From an uncultured Verrucomicrobiales bacterium (lineage in GTDB: Bacteria; Verrucomicrobiota; Verrucomicrobiia; Verrucomicrobiales; Akkermansiaceae): DNA of 64,000 bases. Where the stretch lies: the NCBI GenBank assembly GCA_949373085.1, contig CASICJ010000028.1, forward strand, positions 1-64,000, given 5' to 3'. The notes under the pieces are model-generated. The model was given only the letters and a program-made list of their open reading frames with translations. It did not search any database and was not told the origin of the DNA. Within the stretch, counting starts at the first letter, position 1. Each line of letters opens with the position of its first letter. This document shows positions 49,772 to 60,099 of the stretch, piece by piece. Both the position numbers and the translations under genes were made by a program.

Positions 49772-49933
49772 AAACCGTTGTTTCTTTAAGGCAGAAAGTT
49801 GCGGTGTATATTCACATATCCCAGCAAACGAAATGGCTTATCATTTCACCGGGACGAATCTTGGCCGCCACCAGAAAAATCGGCCTATCCTAAGCACGGA
49901 AATTTGACGCTGATTTCCACATCGCTTCTTCAA

Positions 49934-51238
49934 CTAATTCGACGAGACCATTGTGATTCTAAGCCGGTAGAAGAGGGGACCATTTTGCGCGGGTGTTCGA
50001 GTCAGAGAGCGAGTCTGCACTCCAGCTGGATTATCCCGAACACTTGAGATCTGCGTTAGATCGACAACCGGAGCCCAGTTGTCCAAGTCGATTGAGGACT
50101 CCAGCACCGTGCTAAGGTTTCGCCCTTCCAAATCCAACGACTCCACTAGGACGAAGGAGTGAGAACCGTCCGGAAGATAATCAATCGTCATTGGCCCTAT
50201 CCCTGTGCTCGCATCACTTGGGTCAGAACCTGCAAGATATTCCTCGAGATTGGAAAAACTATCATTATCCGGATCATCAGAAAATCCCGAGAGGGAGATC
50301 CCTGCACCCTCTAGCCAACTATCAAACTTTTCAGCCGGACTCAGATCTTTCCATTCAATGGCAGGGTCAATTAGGGCCTGAATTTCCTCGGCACGATCAC
50401 TGATTCGTGAGCCATAACCATTGGTCTGACGATAGAATCGGATATCAGATGAATTCTCAGATTCACCAAAAATCGGAATCAAGTCCCACTCAGAATCGTC
50501 GCTACCGATATACAGACCACCAGCATCATAGAATACTCCGTTAAAGCGATTTTGATTCGAAGGAATCGCGGAAGACGAATAAGAGGCATCCACCGAAGAG
50601 GTGACCGCAGCCAACTTCCAAATTGGGCCATCTTTAATAAACCAACCCCCTCCGGAATCGCGAGGGGAAACAATCGCCTCATCCTGGCCCAAGATATCTG
50701 AAAAATCAAAATGTAGAAGTTCATTACCTTCCACATCTACGGAACCGCCCACCTCATTACGACCCCATCGAGATTTTTGCGTCGCATAAGACCCCCACTT
50801 CCAGCCTCTCCCTAGGACTTCCTCGCCACGATCAATGCCCCGCCCGTGAACGACCATCTCTTTACCAACCTCATCAGACTTCGTGTAGAGCAAGGCATAG
50901 TCATCGAAAGTTTCCCAAATCTCAAAAACCCGCAGATCAGAATCCCCAATCGTCACCGGAGTTCCTTTTATCGCAAAAGTCTTGAGTTCAACCCCATTAA
51001 AAAAGGCCTGCTGCGTCACCTGCTCCTGACTAGCACCCAGATGGTGAGCGGTAATGAAATGCTTGGGCGAAATAATAGTGGCATGCGAAGTCAAATATCG
51101 CAGCTGATGCTGCCAACCACTTCCCGCATAATCACCAATGGGCGCGGTGCGCGTATTCGCGGCAGGGCTTAAACCATCTCGGAAAATCAACCCACTCGCC
51201 GGAAGTCCTACGACCGCCCATAACAACAATAGTTTCAC
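49934..51238 (-). CDS. Secreted trypsin-like serine protease-family protein
   Basis: Signal peptide; ISPKHFITAHHLG (candidate His) and RDSGGGWF (candidate Ser); C-terminal DPDNDSFSNLEEYLAGSDP motif. Confidence 0.65.
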   Translation of the reverse strand: MKLLLLWAVVGLPASGLIFRDGLSPAANTRTAPIGDYAGSGWQHQLRYLTSHATIISPKHFITAHHLGASQEQVTQQAFFNGVELKTFAIKGTPVTIGDSDLRVFEIWETFDDYALLYTKSDEVGKEMVVHGRGIDRGEEVLGRGWKWGSYATQKSRWGRNEVGGSVDVEGNELLHFDFSDILGQDEAIVSPRDSGGGWFIKDGPIWKLAAVTSSVDASYSSSAIPSNQNRFNGVFYDAGGLYIGSDDSEWDLIPIFGESENSSDIRFYRQTNGYGSRISDRAEEIQALIDPAIEWKDLSPAEKFDSWLEGAGISLSGFSDDPDNDSFSNLEEYLAGSDPSDASTGIGPMTIDYLPDGSHSFVLVESLDLEGRNLSTVLESSIDLDNWAPVVDLTQISSVRDNPAGVQTRSLTRTPAQNGPLFYRLRITMVSSN

Positions 51239-51296
51239 AGTAAATTACAATAGCCCTGATTCGCTTTATTGTCGCCCCAAATTTAAAGAATGCACC

Positions 51297-51791
51297 CTAG
51301 CCAAATAACTCCGGATCCTGAGTTTCTTGAGCAAGGTAGCCCGAGTCTTCGATAAATTTTCCAGCATCAATTGCCTCATTTACTAAGGAATCACAACGCT
51401 CATTGAATGTGTTGCCAGCGTGTCCCTTAACCCACTTCCAGGCGATAGTGTGCCCTCCAGCCTCTTGTTCAAGCTGCTCCCAAAGGTCACGATTCAATAC
51501 TGGTTTTTTATCCGATTTTAACCACCCACGCTTCTTCCAACCGACCAGCCACCCTTTAGTCATGGCGTCGACGAGATATTTAGAATCCGAATACAAAGTG
51601 ATCGCGCACGGCTCCTTAAGAATTCCTAGCGACGCAATCGCGGCCATAAGCTCCATGCGATTATTAGTGGTATGATCAAATGCCCCTTTCAGCTCTTTAC
51701 AATACTGTCCAAAAATGACGACTGCCCCAAATCCACCCGGCCCAGGATTTCCGCGCGCCCCCCCATCTGTATAAATCTCAACCCTTTTCAT
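51297..51791 (-). CDS. rnhA: Ribonuclease HI
   Basis: IYTDGGARGNPGPGGFGAVV; NNRMELMAAI; YSDSKYLVDAMTKGW; KWVKGHAGNTFNERCDSLVNEA. Confidence 0.96.
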   Translation of the reverse strand: MKRVEIYTDGGARGNPGPGGFGAVVIFGQYCKELKGAFDHTTNNRMELMAAIASLGILKEPCAITLYSDSKYLVDAMTKGWLVGWKKRGWLKSDKKPVLNRDLWEQLEQEAGGHTIAWKWVKGHAGNTFNERCDSLVNEAIDAGKFIEDSGYLAQETQDPELFG

Positions 51792-52279
51792 AGTGCGGTA
51801 ATCTTAGTCTCACACATTTTGCTCACGGCCTCAAAGTCCTCCTCTGACGAAAAGGCCGACTTCGGTAAAATAAAATATTGATCCTTGTGGAGATAGAGCA
51901 GAATTCCCTTGGGAGACAAGTAGCGATCTTCAAATTCTTGCCATTTCAGGGTCTTCTCATGACCCTTTGATTCCTGATCGACCGTCTTATTGGAAAAGGT
52001 CCAAGTCAGCATCTGGCCCGCCTCAGGCGAAGACTTGGAGCTATGGATCAGGCGGTATTGCCAGAAGGTTTTCCGCATAAAAAGCAGAGGGCCAACGAGA
52101 ATGCAGAGAAAACCAAAGGTCCGCTCACCAAGAAAGAGAAGAAGCGCTCCGATCGGGACCAAAATAAGATAAAAATATCGAAAGATCAGGAAGATTGGAT
52201 GGCGGTTCCGCATATGCATCGCCGAACCCAACTTTAGGGTCTTGACGTCAAATCGACTCGTTGCTTGATAATGCTTCAT
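51788..52279 (-). CDS. YcxB-like membrane protein
   Basis: Likely start ATG at 52279; two TM helices followed by TFSNKTV...WQEFEDRYLSPKGILLYLHKDQYFILPKSAFSSEEDFEAV; overlaps the rnhA start by 4 bp. Confidence 0.65.
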   Translation of the reverse strand: MKHYQATSRFDVKTLKLGSAMHMRNRHPIFLIFRYFYLILVPIGALLLFLGERTFGFLCILVGPLLFMRKTFWQYRLIHSSKSSPEAGQMLTWTFSNKTVDQESKGHEKTLKWQEFEDRYLSPKGILLYLHKDQYFILPKSAFSSEEDFEAVSKMCETKITAL

Positions 52280-52349
52280 CTGCTCCGAAAGCCATAGCGC
52301 CTTCCTTTGCACTGGACAAGACCGTGATCTCCATGACTTTGTAAAGGAA

Positions 52350-53219
52350 ATGAAGAGATTCCTTCCAAGATTATTATTATTGCTGATGACACTCGGCACC
52401 GCGCTTAACGCACAAGAGGCTTGGATCCTCGAAATGCCCAATAAATACAGTGACTACCTCATCAAGAAATCAGTCGCAGAAGAGCATGACACCGTTGCTG
52501 GAATCATCGAAAAGCTACCCAGTCTTGTCACAAAAAAACAAATCCGCGAAGTCGACTTGATCAAATGGAACGCCGAGGGAGGGAAAATTAATCAAAAGCG
52601 GGAAATTAACGATGGCGGACGCATCTTTAAAGGCGGCGCACGTTATTACTCAATCAGCGGCCGAAAACCGGATTTTCGGAAAATAAAAATTGCTGATATT
52701 CCAACCAATCCAAACCTCGAATTGAGTGCTTGCGGATTTCTCCCACGAGCGTGGACTCCTACCTTCGCCCACCGCAAAGGTAATCTCACCCTCCTTGTTT
52801 TAGAGCGTGATACCAATTCACCCACCGCGACCGTTTCCCTCAAGAACATGCGGCAGATCGAATTCGACGCTGGCGAGACGAAGGAAAGCGTCTCCTGGTA
52901 TTCGGCTGACCCGCTCGACACTAAAGAACTCTCATACTCATCCGCAATTGCTTTGGCAGCAAATCCCAAGGTTCAATTCATCACTAGAATTTTCTCGGAA
53001 GTGAAAAAAGGGGGTGATTCTCTCCTTCGGATTGAAGCCAGCAGCGGCAGTCCCACTGCCACCGAATCGATCACGCTTCACCACAACGAAGCAAAGTTTA
53101 AAGGACACAGCGAAACCACTGGCCCCCTCAAAAAGGAAACGATTAAAATTGCTGATAAATCCTACACCAAGGAAGGTGAAGCTGGCGCCTGGACGCTCAA
53201 TCTCGCGAGCGGCGAATAG
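52350..53219 (+). CDS. Secreted hypothetical protein
   Basis: 289 aa with signal peptide MKRFLPRLLLLLMTLGTALNAQE; no family recognised. Confidence 0.7.
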   Translation: MKRFLPRLLLLLMTLGTALNAQEAWILEMPNKYSDYLIKKSVAEEHDTVAGIIEKLPSLVTKKQIREVDLIKWNAEGGKINQKREINDGGRIFKGGARYYSISGRKPDFRKIKIADIPTNPNLELSACGFLPRAWTPTFAHRKGNLTLLVLERDTNSPTATVSLKNMRQIEFDAGETKESVSWYSADPLDTKELSYSSAIALAANPKVQFITRIFSEVKKGGDSLLRIEASSGSPTATESITLHHNEAKFKGHSETTGPLKKETIKIADKSYTKEGEAGAWTLNLASGE

Positions 53220-53255
53220 GCTATTCACCAGCCACCCATGGATTAAAAATCGTTT

Positions 53256-54386
53256 CTAGCGTTCCTCAATCGGAGCGACTTTGGAAAGCTCGGTCGGCCC
53301 AACATACTTGGTGAGCGGACGGTAGAGGCGGTTATCCTCGAGCTGCTCAAGAACCTGTGCGGTCCAACCAGCCATGCGGGAAATTGCAAAAATTGGTGTA
53401 AAGAGATCGGTCGGAATATCGAGAGAATAATAGACAGTAGCGGAATAGAAATCAACGTTGGCATTCAACCCTTTTCGTTCGCGCATCATGGTGGCAATCC
53501 GCTCGGACATGTCGATCCACTTGGTCTCACCCAACTCCTCGGTAAGCTTGACCGCCATCCTCTGGAGATGAGGTGCGCGGGGGTCGAGCACCTTGTAGAC
53601 GCGGTGGCCGATTCCCATGATCTTCTTTTTATTCTCCAAGCAGTCCTCAACGTAGGCATCGACCTTATCAAGGCTGCCGATTTCCTGAAGCATCTTGATC
53701 ACGCCTTCGTTGGCACCTCCATGGAGAGGTCCTTTGAGCGTTCCAACCGCAGAGGTCATCGCGGAATAAAAATCGGAAAGAGTCGCAACTGTCACACGAG
53801 CCGAGAATGTCGAAGCATTCATGCCATGGTCGGCGTGAAGAATATAAGCAATATCGAGAGTCTTGGTTGCAGCATCGGAAGGTTCCTCACCGGTAATGAG
53901 GTAGAGAAAGTGACCTGCTTCGGAAAGATCATCACGCACAGGCGGCAAATCTAACCCCTGACGGGCACGGTGATAGTAAGCGACAATAACCGAAGTCTGG
54001 GCACAGAGGGAGATGGCTACCTCGCGGTTAGCGTCCTGGTCCGGCTCACCAATCCCGGCGCGTTTATCAAAAAGCCCCAACATGGAAACTCCGGTCCGGA
54101 GCACGTCCATTGGATTCGCGTCTTTCGGCGCGGATTTCAGGAAATTAATGACTCCCTGGGGAATCTCGCGATTTGTCCGGAGAGACTTTTCAAAATCAGC
54201 TAACTCACTTGTGTTTGGCAACTTACCAAAATGCAGAAGATAAGTGGTCTCCTCGAAACTGCAATTCTCAACCAACTCATCGATAGAATAACCTAGGTAA
54301 GAAAGACGACCATCGAGACCTTCGACGTTTGAGAGTGCGGATTCATTGGCAATAACTCCTTCGAGACCTTTAGCGTAATCAGACAT
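53256..54386 (-). CDS. gltA: Citrate synthase (citrate/2-methylcitrate synthase family)
   Basis: From ATG at 54386: YLGYSIDELVENCSFEETTYLLHFGKLP; LHADHGMNASTFSARV; GPLHGGANEGV; MGIGHRVYKVLDPRAPHL. Confidence 0.93.
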   Translation of the reverse strand: MSDYAKGLEGVIANESALSNVEGLDGRLSYLGYSIDELVENCSFEETTYLLHFGKLPNTSELADFEKSLRTNREIPQGVINFLKSAPKDANPMDVLRTGVSMLGLFDKRAGIGEPDQDANREVAISLCAQTSVIVAYYHRARQGLDLPPVRDDLSEAGHFLYLITGEEPSDAATKTLDIAYILHADHGMNASTFSARVTVATLSDFYSAMTSAVGTLKGPLHGGANEGVIKMLQEIGSLDKVDAYVEDCLENKKKIMGIGHRVYKVLDPRAPHLQRMAVKLTEELGETKWIDMSERIATMMRERKGLNANVDFYSATVYYSLDIPTDLFTPIFAISRMAGWTAQVLEQLEDNRLYRPLTKYVGPTELSKVAPIEER

Positions 54387-54508
54387 AAAAATAAAAGTAG
54401 TGAAAGTTAGGGTGACAGAGGCATAGTGCCCCCAACAATAGTGCGCAAGGGTTTCCCGCAAAGATTGTTTGAGTTTTTTAGTTAGAGAAAATTAACTGTC
54501 TTCCGAAG

Positions 54509-55165
54509 ATGGCCGTGACAAAGAACCACACAATCCTCGCCCTAGAGACGAGTGTTGCCCAAGCTACCATGATCCTGGCCAACGAAAACGGCATTCTTTC
54601 CCAGAAATCCTTTCGGAGCGAGCGATCTCAGGAATGTGATCTCTTCACACCCCTGCTAGATCTGCTTAGTAAACTTCCCTCCGATGAAAAACTTTCCGCT
54701 GTAGTCGTCGGTATCGGCCCCGGATCCTATAACGGAACAAGGGTTGGTGTTGCAACAGCTCAGGCTATCGCCCAAGTCCATGGATGCCGGGTCGCTGGTC
54801 TCTGCTCGTTCGAGGGAGTCCCCGAGGCGTTTCGTAACGAAACGATCTGGGCCGTGGGAGATGCGCGGCGGGACTCCTATTTTCTCATGCCGGTCCAAAA
54901 TGGTCGGGCTCAAATCCCTCCCAAGCTCCTTGATAGAGAAGAATTTTCTATATTACTCGCTAAGTGCGAAGGACCCAAAATCACATTTGAATCACCCCAG
55001 CGCCTTCCAGAGATTACCGATTGCCTAGAAAGTCATTCAAATGCCGAAGGGCTTCTCAAGTCGTGGCTCACACGCTCGCCGGAAGAGCAGGAAGATCTCC
55101 TAAACATGCCAGTCGAAGCCTTCTACCTTCGCCCACCACACATCACGAGATCCCAAAAAAAATAA
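54509..55165 (+). CDS. tsaB: tRNA threonylcarbamoyladenosine biosynthesis protein TsaB
   Basis: ILALETSVAQATMIL; VVVGIGPGSYNGTRVGVATAQAIA; EAFYLRPPHITRS C-terminus. Confidence 0.87.
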   Translation: MAVTKNHTILALETSVAQATMILANENGILSQKSFRSERSQECDLFTPLLDLLSKLPSDEKLSAVVVGIGPGSYNGTRVGVATAQAIAQVHGCRVAGLCSFEGVPEAFRNETIWAVGDARRDSYFLMPVQNGRAQIPPKLLDREEFSILLAKCEGPKITFESPQRLPEITDCLESHSNAEGLLKSWLTRSPEEQEDLLNMPVEAFYLRPPHITRSQKK

Positions 55166-55311
55166 ACAGGCTAACTTTCCATCAACACGAATAATAGGAT
55201 GACCCTAACAGTCAGGTCTGACTACAAGGTTCAAACCCTGATCGTAACCAAACGACTTCACGAATTCATTCGTAACCCAGCTTTTTATCTTATACGGAAT
55301 AAGGGACTTCG

Positions 55312-56562
55312 ATGATGAAAGCGAAAATATACATCCCACTCTTGCTCCTGTTGGCCGTAGTTTTCGTAATCGTTTACCGGGAGTGGCGCGAACCGGACGA
55401 AGGAAAAGTTGATTGGGTCGAGAAGGGCCGTTGGTTCAAGGGGAACACGCACACCCATTCCTTGTGGAGCGATGGCAATGACCTGCCGGAGATGATCGTA
55501 GATTGGTATAAAAAAGAAGGCTACGATTTCCTCTCTCTCTCCGATCACAACACACTTAGCCGCGGCCAGAGATGGATGCCCGTAAAACAAGTCGAGAAAC
55601 GCCGCCAAAAAGGAGATAGCGGCACGGTGGCCAAATACCTCGAACGCTTCGGTAAAGACTGGGTCGAACTTCGGGGCGAACCCGGAAGTGAAGAAGTCCG
55701 CTTAAAAACTCTTGAGGAAATTCGCCCCCGCTTTGAAACTGATGGTGATTTTCTTCTCATCGAAGCCGAAGAAATTACCGATAAATTTCGGCAATATCAC
55801 ATTCACATCAACGCTATTAACTTAGGTGAAGTCATAAAACCGCAGGGAGGCGACTCCGTCGTCGAGACAATGCGGAATAATTTACGAGCGGTCAAAGAGC
55901 AGTCAGAACGACTGAAGCGCCCTATTCTCACCCACCTTAATCACCCTAACTTCCATTGGTCCGTCACTCCGCAGCAACTGGCCGAAGTCGTGGAAGAACA
56001 ATTTTTCGAGGTTTACAACGGCCACCCAAGCATCAACCACCTTGGCGACACAGACCACCCAAGTGATGAAGCAATCTGGGATATGGCAAACACTCTGCGC
56101 ATGCTCACACACGATGCTCCCCCACTCTTTGGAGTGGCGACTGACGACTCCCACTATTACCACGGCGGAAACGTATCGCCAGGCCGGGGATGGGTCATGG
56201 TTTGGGCTGAAGAATTAAACGCCAATCAATTGGTTAAATCAATGGAACGGGGAGAATTTTACGCTTCGACCGGCGTCGTGCTCAAGGAGGTGAAATACGA
56301 CCAAGGATCCCGAAAAAATCTCGTCGAAATAACTCCGATCGAAGGGGTCGATTTTGAAACCCAATTTATTGGAACTCGTCGCAGCACCCCAGACACAACT
56401 GGCGAAGTTTTTGCAACCGTGTCCGGCCCCACTGCCGAATACCAACTCAGCGGAGATGAACTTTATGTGCGCGCCGTCATCACCTCCACTCGCGAGCACC
56501 CAAATCCATCTTACTCCGATCAAAAGGAACAAGCGTGGACCCAACCGATCGGTTGGCGGTAG
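55312..56562 (+). CDS. PHP-domain metallohydrolase-like protein
   Basis: WFKGNTHTHSLWSDGNDLPEMIVDWYKKEGYDFLSLSDHNTL; IEAEEI; ILTHLNHPN; VATDDSHYY. Confidence 0.85.
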   Translation: MMKAKIYIPLLLLLAVVFVIVYREWREPDEGKVDWVEKGRWFKGNTHTHSLWSDGNDLPEMIVDWYKKEGYDFLSLSDHNTLSRGQRWMPVKQVEKRRQKGDSGTVAKYLERFGKDWVELRGEPGSEEVRLKTLEEIRPRFETDGDFLLIEAEEITDKFRQYHIHINAINLGEVIKPQGGDSVVETMRNNLRAVKEQSERLKRPILTHLNHPNFHWSVTPQQLAEVVEEQFFEVYNGHPSINHLGDTDHPSDEAIWDMANTLRMLTHDAPPLFGVATDDSHYYHGGNVSPGRGWVMVWAEELNANQLVKSMERGEFYASTGVVLKEVKYDQGSRKNLVEITPIEGVDFETQFIGTRRSTPDTTGEVFATVSGPTAEYQLSGDELYVRAVITSTREHPNPSYSDQKEQAWTQPIGWR

Positions 56563-56571
56563 TAGATTTCG

Positions 56572-57729
56572 TTATTTGCGACGCTTCCAACGTTTCGATT
56601 TCATTTCAAATCGCTCAAGAGTTCCCTCCGGAACTTCCTCGACCGGAATCCTCAGGCTAAAAACTTCGAGCAAACGACTTTCAAGTTCGCTCGCTCCAGA
56701 TCCCTCAGCACGAAGGCGAACTTCCGCCATCGAATTCACCTCTTCAATCAATACTTCGTATTCCAAAATTCCCTCAACCGAACGCACGACTTCCTCAACC
56801 GCTCCCGGATAGAGATTCACACCACGAACCACCACCATGTCATCGACACGCCCAATGATTCCGCCCTTGAGCGCGAAGCTCTCATCCGGCTGCACTAGAT
56901 CACCTGTACGATAACGCAAAATCGGCGAACCGTGACGCCCCAAAGTCGTAAGAACCAGCTCACCAATCCCCTGTTGGTCCTGGTTAATAACCTCGCAAAA
57001 GTAAGCCTCATGGCGAACAAGTAATCGTCTAGGATTAGTAATGTCGCTTACTGTCACCGGTCCGATTTCCGTCATCCCATGGTGATCAATCACTTCGGCA
57101 TCCCACGCTTCGGAAAGACGATTACGAACTTTCGGCAGACTTCCTCCGGGCTCACCAGCCACGATGATTTTTTCAACCCCAAGGCTTTTCGCATCATCCG
57201 AGATTTCGGCCAATCGAAGTCCATAAGTTGGGGTGCAGCAGAGAATTTCAGGACGTAGTCTCTCCATCATCTTGAGACGATTTTCACTGGAGAGTCCGCC
57301 CGCTGGAATGGCGCGAATTCCAAGTCCGGCGGCTGATTCAAAACCCGCCCAAAACCCTAAAAACGGGCCAAAGGAAAATGGAAAAAAGGCGGCTTGCCCG
57401 GGAGTCACTCCGGCCTTTTCCCAGACCCATGCCCAATTTTCGCAAAGCCACTCCCAGCCCGCTTTATCATCAAGCCAAATCATCGGCTGTCCGCTAGTTC
57501 CGCTGGTTTGGTGGAAGCGGTGATAGCTCTCGAGGGGAAAAGTCAGATTACTTCCGTACGGTGGGTGCAATTTTTGATCAGCCGCCAACTCCGCCTTGGT
57601 GGTAAAAGGCACCTTTGTCGAATATTCCTCCAGAGTAGATACTGAAGTCAGCCCATTCAATTTATTCTGGTAAAATGGATTGGTCGAAAGCGCCCTGAGA
57701 AGGCTGTTAATTTTATCCAGACTCATCAC
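56572..57729 (-). CDS. Phenylacetate-CoA ligase-like (PaaK-type) adenylate-forming enzyme
   Basis: RFHQTSGTSGQPMIWLD; VAGEPGGSLPKVRNRLSEAWDAEVIDHHGMTEIGPV; RYRTGDLV; GRVDDMVVVRGVNLYPGAVEEVV. Confidence 0.9.
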   Translation of the reverse strand: MMSLDKINSLLRALSTNPFYQNKLNGLTSVSTLEEYSTKVPFTTKAELAADQKLHPPYGSNLTFPLESYHRFHQTSGTSGQPMIWLDDKAGWEWLCENWAWVWEKAGVTPGQAAFFPFSFGPFLGFWAGFESAAGLGIRAIPAGGLSSENRLKMMERLRPEILCCTPTYGLRLAEISDDAKSLGVEKIIVAGEPGGSLPKVRNRLSEAWDAEVIDHHGMTEIGPVTVSDITNPRRLLVRHEAYFCEVINQDQQGIGELVLTTLGRHGSPILRYRTGDLVQPDESFALKGGIIGRVDDMVVVRGVNLYPGAVEEVVRSVEGILEYEVLIEEVNSMAEVRLRAEGSGASELESRLLEVFSLRIPVEEVPEGTLERFEMKSKRWKRRK

Positions 57730-58787
57730 TTACTTCCGATTTCCCCGGCTCCGGTGAGAAGATATACGGCGAAGGTTCCCAGCCAGTGATCGCCTTCGTA
57801 GTGGCCGCTGATGGCATCACGCAGCCCCGCTTTTTCGTGAGCATCCGCAACCTTTAATAATTCGAATTTTGGATTTCCATCCAACACGCTTGTAATACCT
57901 CGCAAGCTCCACGCCCGATTTAAATTCAAGCCAACCAGATGAACCAAATGACCATCCTCGAAATCACTCACCGTGACCGGCGTTGTGAGATTCCCCAGCT
58001 CAAATCCCGGAAAGAATTTTTCAAGCCACTTACGATATTCAGCAGCCGAGAGAACCCGACGCATCAGATCTGCCTCATTTAATCCGGGTGAGAAAAAATC
58101 GTTTCCACTGGGTTCATAGCGAACCGGATAAGCCACATCTTCAAGATAAAATCTTTTTGCCTTTCTGATCAAGAGATCCGCGAAGCTCTGATCACCAGTC
58201 AAACGGGCCCAGTCTAATAATTGCCCGAAAGCGAAAGATGATTCAGGATGGAACCCACATCGGATTGGCCAATCGAGTTTGGGAAGGTACGATTCTGCAT
58301 TCAGGACAATCGCCCTCTCGACAGGACGATAAAAGGACGCCCATTTCCTTCCTTGAGCGTCATCAAGGGCCCGAAGTTCGATCCCCAAGCGCAAAGCCCA
58401 AGCCCAACCATACATGCGTTCAAATGAAGGATTCTTTTTCAAATAGGACGCCTCTTTTGCCAAGCCCTCTCGGGTCAGCTTCTTGGCCAATTCCGCTCGC
58501 ACGGATTGATTCCATTCCGCCTTCGGGAAAAGCCGGACGAGACGAACCAGAGTCCAGTGACCATGCACTGACGAATGCCAATCGAAATGGCCAAAAAAAA
58601 CGGGTGTGAGTTGGCTAGGAGCTTTAGCATCCTTCGGAGAGCGTAAAACGTTTCCCGGCTTATTAGGAAATTCCCGATTAAGCCCAGCAAGCGCGAGGTC
58701 AACGAAGCGCCTAGCATCAGCTTCAGAGAGACGATTTTTCGCGGCGAGTGACATTCCGGTTAGTAGAAGGAGGCAAAGAAACTTCAT
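57726..58787 (-). CDS. DUF2891-family protein
   Basis: Signal peptide; LTPVFFGHFDWHSSVHGHWTLVRLVRLFP; HPESSFAFGQLLDWAR; GHYEGDHWLGTFAVYLLT. Confidence 0.85.
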   Translation of the reverse strand: MKFLCLLLLTGMSLAAKNRLSEADARRFVDLALAGLNREFPNKPGNVLRSPKDAKAPSQLTPVFFGHFDWHSSVHGHWTLVRLVRLFPKAEWNQSVRAELAKKLTREGLAKEASYLKKNPSFERMYGWAWALRLGIELRALDDAQGRKWASFYRPVERAIVLNAESYLPKLDWPIRCGFHPESSFAFGQLLDWARLTGDQSFADLLIRKAKRFYLEDVAYPVRYEPSGNDFFSPGLNEADLMRRVLSAAEYRKWLEKFFPGFELGNLTTPVTVSDFEDGHLVHLVGLNLNRAWSLRGITSVLDGNPKFELLKVADAHEKAGLRDAISGHYEGDHWLGTFAVYLLTGAGEIGSK

Positions 58788-59197
58788 TACATCAACTCGA
58801 TATTGGTAAACTTTTTAAGGATCACAACCAATAGCCAAAAAAGAGCAATGGTGAGCATCGCGTTTACAAAAAGGGTAAAATAAAAGCCGTGACCTTTACG
58901 GAGCATCCACGGAATGACCAGAAACATGGGAAGAGTCGGCAAAACGAACCAGAAGGTATAGTAGGCATGATTGGCAATGCTCTCAATCCGGATGGCTTGA
59001 TTGGGAATCTTACTTTCATGCCTCATCCAGATCATCGCGAGGATTGAAGTAAGCGGAAGGGCGATAAGAAGGGCCGAAAGCCGATCGCTCAATAACTGAA
59101 GCTTGGTCACGATAAGAATAATGACCGCTGTGAGAAGAATCTTCGCTATATCCTGAGAACTAGGCGTAAAGACCTTAAGAAGTTCGTTTTTGTCCAT
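58787..59197 (-). CDS. DUF3147-like small membrane protein
   Basis: 136 aa, four hydrophobic segments; LSALLIALPLTSILAMIWM. Confidence 0.7.
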   Translation of the reverse strand: MDKNELLKVFTPSSQDIAKILLTAVIILIVTKLQLLSDRLSALLIALPLTSILAMIWMRHESKIPNQAIRIESIANHAYYTFWFVLPTLPMFLVIPWMLRKGHGFYFTLFVNAMLTIALFWLLVVILKKFTNIELM

Positions 59198-59232
59198 TGC
59201 GATAGGTCGACTCTGAGCGCATTCTTCGCGAT

Positions 59233-60087
59233 ATGCAAGTTGCTCGATTCGTTCTGCCTATCCTTTGCCTCATGTCTGGATGCTCGGCGGACCCGCCAGG
59301 TGGCCAACCCCGACCGTCCGGACCTCGCGCAATTGAGCCTACAGCAGCTCCGAACGCCGGAGCACTGAAGCTCACCGCGGCTCAAAAATCATCAATTGGT
59401 CGGAAAATTTGGCAAAATGAATCAGCAGGTAAGATCACCGGCTTAACTCATTGGAATGACGGGGAGGAATTCCCATCACTCGGAATCGGACATTTCATCT
59501 GGTACCCAAGAGGTTTCAACGGACGTTGGAGCGAGACTTGGCCGGAGTTCGTCAACTATGCAATGCGGCAAGGTCTACAGGTTCCCGCAGTTGGCCGAAG
59601 CCCCGATTGCCCTTGGCCTAATAAACCCTCCTTCATGCGCGATTTTAATGGCCCACAGTTGGCCGGTCTGCGTCACTGGTTGGCTGCGAACATGACGATC
59701 CAGACCGAATTCATTGCATACAAATCCCAGGAGGCTCTTCCTAGGATCATGCGTGCCGCACCGGCCCACGAGCAGGCGCGCATTAAATCGAATTACGAAA
59801 AAGTGGCCGCAAGCGCAAATGGTGTTTATGCCTTGGTTGACTACGTCAACTTTAAGGGCGACGGAACAAATCCAATCGAGCGCTATAACAATCAAGGCTG
59901 GGGGCTAATGTGGGTGCTCATGGAGATGAAGAATGTTCCTGCAGGACAAAAAGCTGCGCGCGAATTTAGCGCAGCTGCCAAGAGAAGGCTTGATCTGCGA
60001 ATTGCCAATTCTCCTAGAGCACGCGGCGAGTCACGTTGGAGACCAGGTTGGCATAACCGCTGCGATTCCTACGGGCGAGCACTCTAA
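59233..60087 (+). CDS. Putative lipoprotein, possibly lysozyme-like
   Basis: Lipobox-like LMSGCSADPP; GRKIWQNESAGKITGLTHWNDGEEFPSLGIGHFIWYP; the lysozyme-like fold is inferred from this motif only. Confidence 0.6.
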   Translation: MQVARFVLPILCLMSGCSADPPGGQPRPSGPRAIEPTAAPNAGALKLTAAQKSSIGRKIWQNESAGKITGLTHWNDGEEFPSLGIGHFIWYPRGFNGRWSETWPEFVNYAMRQGLQVPAVGRSPDCPWPNKPSFMRDFNGPQLAGLRHWLAANMTIQTEFIAYKSQEALPRIMRAAPAHEQARIKSNYEKVAASANGVYALVDYVNFKGDGTNPIERYNNQGWGLMWVLMEMKNVPAGQKAAREFSAAAKRRLDLRIANSPRARGESRWRPGWHNRCDSYGRAL

Positions 60088-60099
60088 TGATCCGCCCCG

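Noticed and set aside
55215-55260. tRNA-like GGTTCAAACC segment between tsaB and the PHP gene
   Set aside because: The flanks do not form a proper T-arm, anticodon arm or acceptor stem, so no tRNA is supported.
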